Positions 1-6,677 of a stretch of 9,494 nucleotides of DNA are shown here, one piece after another (within the stretch, counting starts at the first letter, position 1; each line of letters starts with the position of its first letter). Position numbers and translations under genes: made by a program. The DNA comes from Thermoanaerobaculales bacterium. Its GTDB lineage: Bacteria > Acidobacteriota > Thermoanaerobaculia > Thermoanaerobaculales > Sulfomarinibacteraceae. The notes under the pieces were generated by a model. It saw only the letters and a list, made by a program, of their open reading frames with translations, searched no databases and had not been told where the DNA came from. The stretch lies in contig JAOZPW010000114.1 in assembly GCA_029932545.1 (NCBI GenBank), positions 1,830 to 11,323 of the forward strand, read 5' to 3'.

Positions 1-1316
1 GCTTCGACGAAGCCGGCGGTTGTCTGATACCAGGCGAGGTCGGTTCCGACTGCTTCGGTGCGTCTGAGGAGCAGTGACAGTGCGCCGGATACCTCGACCA
101 GTTGTTGAAATCCTTCGACGGCGCCGCCGTCGAGCCATACGCCCTGCGCCCGCAGGTGGAAATTGTCATTTGCCTTATCGGTGATGACGGGGCCCACCAG
201 GCGGAGGAGGTAGAGGGATTTCCCGGCATCCTTGAGGAGTTGTGCCGGCGGGATTCCGGGATCAGGAACGACCCGGAGGGCGCTGATTCCGGTGGTTGGG
301 TAGTCGCGATAGGAAAAGCGTCGTGCCCCCCCTCGAGTAGGTTCCCCATAGAGTTGCGCCTCGAAGTGGCAGGCGAGGCGATGGCGGGGGACGCCGTGAT
401 CCAGCAAGACGTGACGCTTGGTGGGCAGGCCCTCACCGTCGCAGGGCGCCACCGGCGGACAGTCGGCTGCGCTTCGGTCATCGGTCAACGTCAGAGCGTC
501 AGAGCCCAATCGGCCGTTTCGGTCCAGGAGGTGGGTCAGAGGGTCCGTGTCTTCAGGGGTTGGAAGGAAGAGGGACGACAGCGAGGCCAGGAGGTGGGCC
601 CCAACCTCGGGGTGGAGCAGAATGTCGAAGAGGCCGTCACGGCTGAGGAGAGGCCCGCCGGCCAGGATTGCACGGTTGCATATCTGAGCAGCGATGGCCT
701 CAGGATCAAAGTCGTCCGGCCGTTGGACCCAGACCCACTCGTGGTGGGATGCTCGGGCCCCATCTCTCAAACCCAATTCGACCAGCATGGAGAGGGTGGC
801 ATCGTGCTGAGAGGCGACGAAACCGTCGCCGGTAGCCAATAGCCAGGCGTAGGTGCCCTCCTGGAACGTCAGCCGCCGAATCAACAAGGTCGAGCCGGAT
901 GCCTTGAGGACGCCCCGGGTCAAGGTTTCAGCGACATGGGTTGCCCAGGAGGGGCCCGGCAGCTGCCGGGATGGCGCCACGGTCGTGCATCCGAGCAGCC
1001 GTGCCGGGGGGAGGGGGTCGAAGGGCAGTGGAGTCAGGGACGACTCCGCGGCTTCGACCGCAACGCGGGCGGCCTGAGTCTCCAGGCCGGACGCAGCGCC
1101 AAAGCCGGCCTCGCCATGGCCGGTCAAACGGACGGCAACGCCGGTTTCATGGATCACCGACATTTCCAGCGGGGGAGCGGGTTCGAAGATCATTTCGCGG
1201 AGGGTTGAGGCCTTGGCGAACATTTCCCATCGGGTTGCCTGAGTGTGAATGACCATGTCCCGGGTCGAGGTTGCCGTGCGATGGAGGCGTTCAATGGGGT
1301 CGGAGATATGATTCAC
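1..1316 (-). CDS. tldE: TldE/PmbA-family protein, non-catalytic partner of TldD (3' end cut by window edge)
   Basis: My reverse-strand translation runs 438 codons without a stop from GTG at 1316 to the left edge. The match is to the PmbA/TldE family: an N-terminal half with a degenerate alpha/beta region, then a C-terminal barrel region with family landmarks DGEGLPTKRHVLLDHGV (about residues 293-309), SALRVVPDPG (345-354), LYLLRLVGPVITDKANDNFHL (369-388), GVWLDGGAVEGFQQLVEVSG (392-411) and the near-terminal GTDLAWYQTTAGF. E. coli PmbA is about 450 aa, so only around 10-20 residues should be missing. No HExxxH motif is present, as expected of TldE. In E. coli, TldD and TldE form a heterodimeric cytosolic peptidase that degrades unfolded peptides and matures microcin B17. 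The GTG lies 9 nt after the tldD stop with AGGG 7 nt upstream; ATG at codon 21 is a less likely start. It is surely co-transcribed with tldD. The peptide substrate here is unknown. Confidence 0.9.
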   Translation of the reverse strand, partial: MNHISDPIERLHRTATSTRDMVIHTQATRWEMFAKASTLREMIFEPAPPLEMSVIHETGVAVRLTGHGEAGFGAASGLETQAARVAVEAAESSLTPLPFDPLPPARLLGCTTVAPSRQLPGPSWATHVAETLTRGVLKASGSTLLIRRLTFQEGTYAWLLATGDGFVASQHDATLSMLVELGLRDGARASHHEWVWVQRPDDFDPEAIAAQICNRAILAGGPLLSRDGLFDILLHPEVGAHLLASLSSLFLPTPEDTDPLTHLLDRNGRLGSDALTLTDDRSAADCPPVAPCDGEGLPTKRHVLLDHGVPRHRLACHFEAQLYGEPTRGGARRFSYRDYPTTGISALRVVPDPGIPPAQLLKDAGKSLYLLRLVGPVITDKANDNFHLRAQGVWLDGGAVEGFQQLVEVSGALSLLLRRTEAVGTDLAWYQTTAGFVE

Positions 1317-1325
1317 CGACGAACC

Positions 1326-2624
1326 CTACACCACTTCAAGAGAGCGAACGAGCATCGTCGGCGCTTCCGAGCCCGTCGGCAGGGTGAGTCCCGCTTTGAG
1401 GCACCAACCCAGCCGCCAGTCAGGTGTCGGGTCGTTGCCCAGATTGGGGTCGATCAATCTCAGGATCCCCAGAACATCTCCGCCGAGATCGAAAGGCGCC
1501 AGGGCTCGACGGCGGCGGCCGTGGCGCAATTCCCAGCCCTGTTCAACCCGAAGGATGACCCGGCCCGATCGGGGATCGACCGAAGCACCACTCAGTCGCG
1601 TGACGACAAGGCCCCTTTTCTGGTCGTTTTCCAGGGCCTCAGGATTGGTCCGACCGGGGGCGGCCACCAGGTTGGACATTCGCGGAACGGGTGCTCGGTT
1701 CCACGCGGCCCGTCGTCCTCGTCCAGGCGTCCGGCCCAGTTTGTTGGCAGTGAACCGGTCACACAAGGCTCCGCAGACGATGCCGCCTTCGAGAAGCGGA
1801 ATGGCTTCGGCCGTCACTCCCTCGTCATCCGAAGAGAAGGCCCCGGGAAGATCGAACCGAGTGGGGTCGTCGGTGACAAAAAGAGTGGGAGGGCCGACGA
1901 TCGAAGCCTCTCCGGCATCAAGAGGGGATCCTCCGTTACTGATGACGTCGCCCTCCAGGAGGTGGCCGACAAGTTCGTGCATCAAGACGCCCGAGGTGCC
2001 GGCGGTGAAGACGACCGGCAGTTGTTCCCCGCTGTCAGGCTGCCACCCCTTGTGCTGAGGGCTTGCGCTGACCAACGGCGCCCACTCGGTGAGTCCGGCA
2101 TGGTTCCATGTGGCCAGCAGCGAGCTGGAACTGGGAATCGGGGTCTGTAGTCGAATAAGGAGGGGCGTGTGGATTTCTTGCCACTGTCCTGGGCGGATAA
2201 TCGCCGCCCGCCGCTCGAAGAGGAAGACAGTCGCATCGCTGAGAGAGGTTGCTTCTACCAAGGCTTCTGCTGTATTCCTCCAGCCTCGGGGGGCGTCCAG
2301 ATCCGGTGGTGGCAGGGGACGTTGCAGATGAAGTTCGCGGGTATCGAGCGGACCGGACAGCAGATGAGCGATGGTCTTGGGTGAGGTTCCTGTTGCCGCC
2401 ACGATCTCATGGCGAAGATCGGTTCTCGTTCGGACGGCGGCCCCCTCGGTTCGGCACTCTTCGATCCATTGGGCATTGCGTCGTATATGGAGCCGCAGTT
2501 CCAGCCGTCGTTCGAGGTAGAGATCGACCAGCCCGGCGTTGGCTTCTTGGCCTTTTTTGCACCACTGGGCCAGGGCCTCGAGCCACCGGTGATCGAATGC
2601 GGGTTCCTGTTTGAAATCGTTCAC
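1326..2624 (-). CDS. tldD: TldD-family zinc metallopeptidase
   Basis: The 432-aa product carries the TldD signature HELVGHLLEGD, with the HExxxH zinc/catalytic motif at His216, Glu217 and His221. Cys408, in WCLKAGLTLPTG, corresponds to the C-terminal cysteine that serves as the third zinc ligand in the E. coli TldD/E structure. Other family segments are AEAIPLLEGGIVCGALCDR (272-290), PRMSNLVAAPG (314-324) and GLVVTRLSGASVDPRSG (338-354). E. coli TldD is about 480 aa, so this copy is roughly 50 residues short, the loss being spread over the N-terminal half; the catalytic half is intact. The start is GTG at 2624, supported by AGGA (2632-2635, minus strand) with 7-nt spacing. It is the first gene of the tldD-tldE unit and should be the active subunit of a cytosolic heterodimer that digests unstructured peptides or trims a modified peptide. 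No precursor-peptide gene is visible nearby. Confidence 0.93.
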   Translation of the reverse strand: MNDFKQEPAFDHRWLEALAQWCKKGQEANAGLVDLYLERRLELRLHIRRNAQWIEECRTEGAAVRTRTDLRHEIVAATGTSPKTIAHLLSGPLDTRELHLQRPLPPPDLDAPRGWRNTAEALVEATSLSDATVFLFERRAAIIRPGQWQEIHTPLLIRLQTPIPSSSSLLATWNHAGLTEWAPLVSASPQHKGWQPDSGEQLPVVFTAGTSGVLMHELVGHLLEGDVISNGGSPLDAGEASIVGPPTLFVTDDPTRFDLPGAFSSDDEGVTAEAIPLLEGGIVCGALCDRFTANKLGRTPGRGRRAAWNRAPVPRMSNLVAAPGRTNPEALENDQKRGLVVTRLSGASVDPRSGRVILRVEQGWELRHGRRRRALAPFDLGGDVLGILRLIDPNLGNDPTPDWRLGWCLKAGLTLPTGSEAPTMLVRSLEVV

Positions 2625-2729
2625 GCCGTAATCCTACCGGGGATGCCGACATAATGGAGCGAAAAAAATAGCGAATCTGAAAAGATCTGAACCACAAAGG
2701 ACCCCTGATCCCGTTCCCTATATCCGTGA

Positions 2730-2759
2730 GGGGGAGAGGGGGAGAGGGGGAGAGGGGGG
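2730..2759 (+). repeat. period-8 G-run repeat, predicted G-quadruplex
   Basis: Four G runs of 5, 5, 5 and 6 bases are separated by three identical AGA spacers, giving an 8-bp unit GGGGGAGA repeated four times. Equal 3-nt loops and runs of five or more guanines satisfy the strict rule for a stable G-quadruplex on the plus strand. It lies about 40-70 bp upstream of the TAGAAT box and 116 bp before the carboxyltransferase ATG, so it would sit in promoter DNA, or in the leader if transcription starts further up. Function is inferred only from position. Confidence 0.75.
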
Positions 2760-2789
2760 AAGGCGGAAGGATGAAGGATGACCCTCCAA

Positions 2790-2809
2790 ACCGCGGTAGA
2801 ATGCGCGGT
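2790..2809 (+). promoter_or_regulatory. candidate -10 box inside a short inverted repeat upstream of the carboxylase operon
   Basis: TAGAAT at 2797-2802 differs from the TATAAT consensus by one base and is flanked by the perfect 6-bp inverted repeat ACCGCG (2790-2795) and CGCGGT (2804-2809). A start site near 2809 would give a leader of about 65 nt before ATG 2875. No convincing -35 hexamer is found 16-18 bp upstream, so this is either an activator-dependent promoter or a chance match. The symmetry could be an operator. Confidence 0.35.
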
Positions 2810-2874
2810 GGATGACAGCGGCCGTCGAGGGCAGATCAGTGTCCATCAGGCCATTCGTCCTTTTGGGGGGAATA

Positions 2875-4422
2875 ATGAATCGAGATGTTCTCACAGCCTT
2901 GAACCGGCGCCTGGAAGCCAACAGGCGTGGTGGCGGCCAGGCCAGGATTGAGAAACAGCACCAACAGGGAAAATTGACCGGGCGAGAGCGGATTGAGTTC
3001 TTTCTCGATGAAGGTACCTTCGAAGAAACCGATGCCCTGGTCGAACACGGGTGCACAGAATTCGGCATGGCCGACACTAAGGTTCCCGGGGACGGCGTCA
3101 TCACCGGGCACGGACGGGTTGACGGGCGTCCGGTCTTCGTCTTCGCTCAGGACTTCACGGTCTTCGGGGGTTCGTTGTCGGAGGCCAACGCCGCCAAGAT
3201 CTGCAAGATCATGGATCTGGCCCTCAAGGTTGGAGCGCCGGTCATCGGACTCAATGATTCAGGAGGCGCCCGTATCCAGGAGGGTGTAGCGTCCCTGGCG
3301 GGCTACGCCGACATCTTCCTGCGCAATACGATCTCCTCAGGTGTTGTACCTCAGATCTCTGCAGTGATGGGGCCTTGTGCCGGCGGCGCCGTCTATTCTC
3401 CGGCGATCACCGATTTTGTGTTCATGGTCGAAGAGACATCCTATATGTTTGTGACCGGGCCGGACGTCATCAAGACTGTGACCCATGAAGAGGTGAGCAA
3501 AGAGAAACTCGGTGGCGCCATGACCCACAACAGTGTTTCGGGAGTCGCTCATTTTGCGGCCCAGAACGACACCGACTGTCTGGCTCAGATTCGAAAGCTC
3601 CTGTCTTTCTTGCCGGCAAACAACGCCGAGGCGCCCCCGATTGTCCCGACGGACGATGCGCCGGACCGGGAGATTCCGGAATTGGACGACTTCGTTCCCG
3701 CCGATCCCAACAAGCCCTACGACATCAAGAAATTGATCAGGTGGACGGCCGACGATGCGGACTTTTTTGAAGTCCACGAACATTATGCCAAGAATATTGT
3801 CGTTGGGTTCATCCGGATCGGCGGTCGAACCATCGGGGTCATCGCCAATCAACCTGCGCATCTGGCAGGCACCCTGGACATCGATTCATCGGTCAAGGGC
3901 GCCCGGTTCGTTCGATTCTGTGATGCGTTCAACATCCCACTTTGGATCGTCGAAGATGTTCCGGGTTTTCTGCCGGGCACGGCTCAGGAGTGGGGCGGCA
4001 TTATTCGCAACGGCGCCAAGTTACTCTTCGCCCTGGCGGAAGCGACCGTGCCCAAGGTCACGGTCATCACCCGAAAGGCCTACGGTGGCGCCTACTGCGT
4101 CATGGGGTCCAAGCACATTCGCACCGACGTCAACTTGGCATTCCCGACGGCCGAGATCGCCGTCATGGGTCCCCAGGGTGCCGTCAATATCCTCTACAAG
4201 AACGAAATCGCCGCCGCCGATGACAAAGAGGCCACGCGGGAGGCAAAGGTGGCGGAGTACCAGGACCGTTTTGCCAATCCTTTTGTTGCCGCCGAGAAGG
4301 GCTATTTGGATGAAGTGATCGTGCCGAGAACGCTCCGGCGGAAACTGGCGGCCTCATTCTCACTGCTGGCGAGCAAACGGGACTGGATGCCTGCCAAGAA
4401 GCACGGGAACATCCCGCTATGA
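2875..4422 (+). CDS. pccB: acyl-CoA carboxylase carboxyltransferase (beta) subunit, PccB/MmdA type
   Basis: The 515-aa product is a full-length member of the PccB family (usual length about 510-530). Visible family segments are GGGQARIEKQHQQGKLTGRER (about 19-39), the N-terminal crotonase-like half with GLNDSGGARIQEGV (125-138) and the acyl-CoA oxyanion-hole loop GPCAGGAVYSPA (166-177), and the C-terminal half with VPGFLPGTAQEWGGII (362-377), the biotin-side oxyanion loop RKAYGGAYCVMGS (400-412) and FPTAEIAVMGPQGAVN (423-438). It ends in the common KKHGNIPL tail. It transfers the carboxyl group from carboxybiotin to acetyl- or propionyl-CoA in the cytosol, normally as a hexamer. Cys408 stands where true propionyl-CoA carboxylases commonly have Asp (GGAYDVM), so acyl preference is open. 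The start at 2875 fits the family N-terminus; the frame stays open to an ATG at 2812, which would add 21 unrelated residues. GGGGGG lies 4 nt upstream of ATG 2875. First gene of the operon. Confidence 0.93.
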   Translation: MNRDVLTALNRRLEANRRGGGQARIEKQHQQGKLTGRERIEFFLDEGTFEETDALVEHGCTEFGMADTKVPGDGVITGHGRVDGRPVFVFAQDFTVFGGSLSEANAAKICKIMDLALKVGAPVIGLNDSGGARIQEGVASLAGYADIFLRNTISSGVVPQISAVMGPCAGGAVYSPAITDFVFMVEETSYMFVTGPDVIKTVTHEEVSKEKLGGAMTHNSVSGVAHFAAQNDTDCLAQIRKLLSFLPANNAEAPPIVPTDDAPDREIPELDDFVPADPNKPYDIKKLIRWTADDADFFEVHEHYAKNIVVGFIRIGGRTIGVIANQPAHLAGTLDIDSSVKGARFVRFCDAFNIPLWIVEDVPGFLPGTAQEWGGIIRNGAKLLFALAEATVPKVTVITRKAYGGAYCVMGSKHIRTDVNLAFPTAEIAVMGPQGAVNILYKNEIAAADDKEATREAKVAEYQDRFANPFVAAEKGYLDEVIVPRTLRRKLAASFSLLASKRDWMPAKKHGNIPL

Positions 4423-4528
4423 AAAATGCCGGCATGAAACCCGGAACCCCCGAAGTTGAGCAGGTCGGCACAAAACCACCGTGGGCTGTCGCCGGGGCCA
4501 AAGGCCACGAGCAACATCCCGCTATGAA
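4408..4528 (+). repeat. 16-bp direct repeat bounding a 105-bp insertion/duplication at the pccB-accC junction
   Basis: AACATCCCGCTATGAA occurs at 4408-4423 and again at 4513-4528, exactly 105 bp (35 codons) apart. Similarity extends imperfectly upstream: GCCAAGAAGCACGGG before the first copy and GCCAAAGGCCACGAGC before the second. The first copy contains the pccB stop overlapping an ATG (ATGA, 4419-4422); the second contains the ATG of the conserved biotin carboxylase N-terminus (4524). The simplest reading is that the ancestral junction was a single ATGA overlap and that a duplication or short insertion separated the two functions. The interior has a perfect 10-bp palindrome, ATGCCGGCAT (4426-4435), and no recognisable element. 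Confidence 0.8.
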
Positions 4529-6041
4529 GCTCCTGATCGCCAATCGCGGAGAAATTGCCGTCCGAATCATTCGTGCCTGCAGGGATATGGGCATCGGGAC
4601 CGTGGCCGTCTATTCCGAGGCCGACCGGCTCTCGCCCCATGTCTTGATGGCCGACGAGGCGATGCCGATTGGTCCGGCGCCGGCACGAGAGAGCTACCTT
4701 CGGGCCGAAGGCATTCTGGAAGCGGCGAAGATTTCAGGCGCCGGGCTGGTACATCCGGGTTATGGATTCCTGGCCGAGAACGCTGAATTCGCCGAACAGG
4801 TCGAGGCCCAGGGCCTGATTTGGGTCGGTCCGCCCCCTGAGGCCATTCGGGTGATGGGTTCCAAGACCGAGAGTCGGAAGCTCGCGGTCAAGGCCGGGGC
4901 GCCCCTGATCCCGGGCATGTTGGAACCCCTGGAGGACCTTGCGGAGTTGGAGTCCTTCGTCGAGGAACACGGTCTCCCGGTGCTGCTCAAGGCGGTTGCC
5001 GGTGGAGGTGGCAAGGGAATGCGGGCCGTTCACAAGAAAGAGGACCTCGGGGCCGCCTTTGACCGAGCCCGCTCAGAGGGGGCCGCATATTTTGGTGACG
5101 ATCGGGTCTACGTCGAGCGCCTTGTCGACAGGGCCCGCCATATCGAGGTCCAGGTGGCTGCGGACCATCACGGTTCGGCCGTCTATGTCGGTGAGAGGGA
5201 GTGTTCCATCCAGCGCCGGCACCAGAAGGTCGTCGAGGAGTGCCCCTCGCCGGTGGTCGGGCCGGAAATGAGGCAGCGCCTCGGCGAAACGGCCTTGGCG
5301 ATTGTTCGTGCCTCGAATTACCGTTCCGTGGGGACGGTGGAATTTCTGCTGGCCCCTGATGGAAAGTTCTACTTCCTGGAGATGAACACCAGGCTCCAGG
5401 TCGAGCATCCGGTGACTGAAGAGGTCTTTGGAATCGACCTGGTCTGTGAACAGATCCGTATTGCCCTCGACGAGCCGTTGTCCCTCAGACAGGAGGACCT
5501 CGTGTCCCGGGGGCACGCGATTGAATGTCGGATCTATGCCGAAGATCCATTGCGGGGGTTTGCGCCCTCTCCGGGTGTGATCCAACACCTGCAACGACCG
5601 TCGGGGCCTGGTGTCAGGGTGGATTCCGGTGTTGTCGGGGGTTCGGTCGTACCGCTGGACTATGATCCGATGCTGGCGAAATTGGTGGTCTGGGGCCCGG
5701 ATCGACAGACGGCTCTCCAACGGCTCAAGAGAGCTCTCGGCGAGTATCAGGTGCTCGGTATCTGTACGACATTGACGCTTTTCAGAGCCCTGGTCGATAT
5801 GGAGGCCTTTCAAAAAGCCGACTTCCACACGACCTTCCTCGATCAACTCCTGGTCGACGAGGGTCTGGAGGAACTGCACCGGCGCCAGGATCCCGAGGCC
5901 GAGGAGGCCTCCTTGATCGCTGCCGCCTGCCTGGCGTCGCTGGATGCGGGGCGTTTGGGCGACGATCTCGTCACTCAGGGCGAGTGCAGCGGATGGTGGA
6001 ACGAGGGCTTGCGCCAGCAGCATGGGAGGTTCCCGCGATGA
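4524..6041 (+). CDS. accC: acyl-CoA carboxylase biotin carboxylase subunit
   Basis: The 505-aa product uses ATP and bicarbonate to carboxylate the biotin carried by the next gene's product. From M at 4524 it opens with the canonical MKLLIANRGEIAVRIIRAC. It has VHPGYGFLAEN (76-86), ATP-grasp Lys114 and Lys156, the glycine loop GGGGKGM (160-166), ECSIQRRHQKVVEECPSP (226-243, Lys235), metal/ATP ligands Glu273 and Glu286, EMNTRLQVEHPVTE (286-299, with Asn288 and Arg290) and catalytic Arg336 in ECRIYAEDP. All active-site residues known from E. coli AccC appear present. The protein runs about 55 residues past the usual AccC end, into an acidic tail resembling the linker of PccA-type alpha subunits. 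The frame is also open from ATG 4419, overlapping the pccB stop; that start would add 35 non-conserved residues encoded by the inserted segment. I prefer 4524 on homology, though translational coupling favours 4419. It ends in an ATGA overlap with the next gene. Confidence 0.94.
   Translation: MKLLIANRGEIAVRIIRACRDMGIGTVAVYSEADRLSPHVLMADEAMPIGPAPARESYLRAEGILEAAKISGAGLVHPGYGFLAENAEFAEQVEAQGLIWVGPPPEAIRVMGSKTESRKLAVKAGAPLIPGMLEPLEDLAELESFVEEHGLPVLLKAVAGGGGKGMRAVHKKEDLGAAFDRARSEGAAYFGDDRVYVERLVDRARHIEVQVAADHHGSAVYVGERECSIQRRHQKVVEECPSPVVGPEMRQRLGETALAIVRASNYRSVGTVEFLLAPDGKFYFLEMNTRLQVEHPVTEEVFGIDLVCEQIRIALDEPLSLRQEDLVSRGHAIECRIYAEDPLRGFAPSPGVIQHLQRPSGPGVRVDSGVVGGSVVPLDYDPMLAKLVVWGPDRQTALQRLKRALGEYQVLGICTTLTLFRALVDMEAFQKADFHTTFLDQLLVDEGLEELHRRQDPEAEEASLIAAACLASLDAGRLGDDLVTQGECSGWWNEGLRQQHGRFPR
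6024..6030 (+). promoter_or_regulatory. strong ribosome binding site for the biotin-carrier gene
   Basis: GGGAGGT lies 7 nt before ATG 6038, inside the 3' end of the biotin carboxylase gene. It decides the start: the same frame is open from ATG 5984, which lacks any comparable site and would add 18 residues overlapping the upstream gene. Confidence 0.8.
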
Positions 6042-6550
6042 AATGGATTGTCAAAGGCGCGACCGCGGCCCACGAGGTCGAGGTGGAACGGGAAGGCGAA
6101 CATTTCGTCGTGTCGGTTGACGGCGTCAGGCGAGTCGTTGACTACACTCCGCTGGATCGCTCGATTGCGTCCCTGAGATATCTCAACAACGGGCACAGTT
6201 TTCACGTCACCGCCCACCGCGAGGCCAAACGGACCTACAGAGTTGCTGTCGGCGAACGGGAGTTCACCTGGGACGTCTTGACGCCGGTTGAAGCTGTGGC
6301 ATCCGAGGCCAGGGGCGCCTCGGTAGGTGCAGCACGGATCATCGCCCCAATCCCAGGCAAGGTCGTCAAGGTCAACGTGGCGCCCGGAGATGATGTGGAG
6401 CAGGGGCAGTCGGTCGTTGTTCTCGAGGCGATGAAGATGGAGAACGAGCTGGAAGCAGAGCGGTCCGGCAAAGTGGCAACTGTTCATGTTGTCGCTGGAG
6501 ACACGGTTGACACGGGGATGGTGCTGGTTGAGTTGGAAGTAGAGGATTAG
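6038..6550 (+). CDS. biotin carboxyl carrier (BT-like + biotinyl) subunit of acyl-CoA carboxylase
   Basis: The 170-aa product has two parts. Residues 1-82 form a beta-rich region (KGATAAHEVEVEREGEHFVV, then VTAHREAKRTYRVAVGEREF) resembling the BT/linker region that joins biotin carboxylase to the carrier domain in PccA-type alpha subunits. Residues 100-168 are a typical biotinyl domain: IIAPIPGKVVKVNVAPGDDVEQG, then the biotinylation motif EAMKMENE with acceptor Lys133, and a closing hairpin with VVAGDTVDTGMVLVEL. Biotin protein ligase would attach biotin at Lys133, and the domain would shuttle between the subunits of the two preceding genes. Its ATG overlaps the upstream stop (ATGA, 6038-6041), so the two are translationally coupled. 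The pair looks like a PccA alpha subunit split between its BC and BT domains. Last gene of the operon; stop TAG. Confidence 0.93.
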   Translation: MKWIVKGATAAHEVEVEREGEHFVVSVDGVRRVVDYTPLDRSIASLRYLNNGHSFHVTAHREAKRTYRVAVGEREFTWDVLTPVEAVASEARGASVGAARIIAPIPGKVVKVNVAPGDDVEQGQSVVVLEAMKMENELEAERSGKVATVHVVAGDTVDTGMVLVELEVED

Positions 6551-6617
6551 GGTGAGGGGCGGACCCGGCGAAGCCGGGTGCTCTCAGCTGAGCCTCTCGC
6601 AAAAACCAATCGGCACG
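6551..6617 (+). other. spacer after the carboxylase operon with a GAA-loop hairpin and a palindrome
   Basis: Thirteen nucleotides after the operon's TAG is a perfect 7-bp stem, ACCCGGC/GCCGGGT (6563-6579), with a GAA loop containing the stable GCGAAGC core. It is followed by a 10-bp palindrome, CTCAGCTGAG (6583-6592). No T-run follows the hairpin, so it is not a classic intrinsic terminator, although it could protect the mRNA 3' end. The 12-mer AGGGGCGGACCC at 6555-6566 recurs at 9422-9433. No ribosome site precedes ATG 6618. Confidence 0.7.
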
Positions 6618-6677
6618 ATGCGGGCCAGGAGCCCCGGGTTTCGCGGTGGGAGCGCGGGCCTCCTGGCCCGCATCGTG
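6614..6677. repeat. long inverted repeat (18-bp perfect arms) at the 5' end of the barrel gene
   Basis: CACGATGCGGGCCAGGAG at 6614-6631 is perfectly complementary to 6660-6677, separated by 28 nt. After one C-C mismatch (6632/6659) four more pairs form (6633-6636 with 6655-6658), giving a stem of 22 pairs over 23 positions around an 18-nt loop. The size, GC-rich stem and location suggest a REP/MITE-like palindromic element inserted at the gene start. It spans ATG 6618, and its last three bases (6675-6677) are an in-frame GTG. Confidence 0.85.

Larger units (their letters stand above)
2625..2874. other. divergent intergenic region between tldDE and the carboxylase operon
   Basis: This 250-bp gap should hold the promoters for both directions. 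Next to tldD it carries the AGGA ribosome site (2632-2635, minus). Positions about 2655-2700 are A/T-rich against the GC-rich background and are the likely tldD promoter region. On the minus strand a TTCAGA hexamer occurs twice there, upstream of TATTTT and CATTAT boxes, but no pair fits the sigma-70 consensus with good spacing, so I do not assign a definite promoter. The segment AACCACAAAGGAC near 2689-2702 resembles a word that recurs in intergenic DNA of many bacteria; that is recollection, not something testable here. The middle holds the G-run repeat, and the right end the TAGAAT element, both listed separately. Confidence 0.6.

Noticed and set aside
1..13. Near-palindrome GCTTCGACGAAGC containing CGAAG, resembling the mini-hairpin family
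   Set aside because: It encodes conserved TldE residues (GFVEA) and has a one-base centre rather than a GAA loop, so it is coding coincidence.
102..842. Plus-strand open frame of 246 codons
   Set aside because: It lies antisense to tldE, whose reverse-strand translation shows clear family motifs over the whole stretch; the plus-strand product has no recognisable domain.
1245..2150. Plus-strand open frame of 301 codons
   Set aside because: Antisense shadow of tldD; composition is Arg/Gly-rich as expected of out-of-frame high-GC DNA.
1..2700. A peptide natural-product cluster built around the TldD/TldE protease
   Set aside because: No precursor peptide, cyclodehydratase, radical-SAM or transporter gene is in the window; tldDE alone is a widespread housekeeping pair.
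5073..6023. Minus-strand open frame of 316 codons
   Set aside because: Antisense to the biotin carboxylase gene, which has every catalytic motif in the plus frame.
6563..6592. Intrinsic terminator for the carboxylase operon
   Set aside because: The hairpin is strong, but no T-run follows it, so only a structural repeat is claimed.
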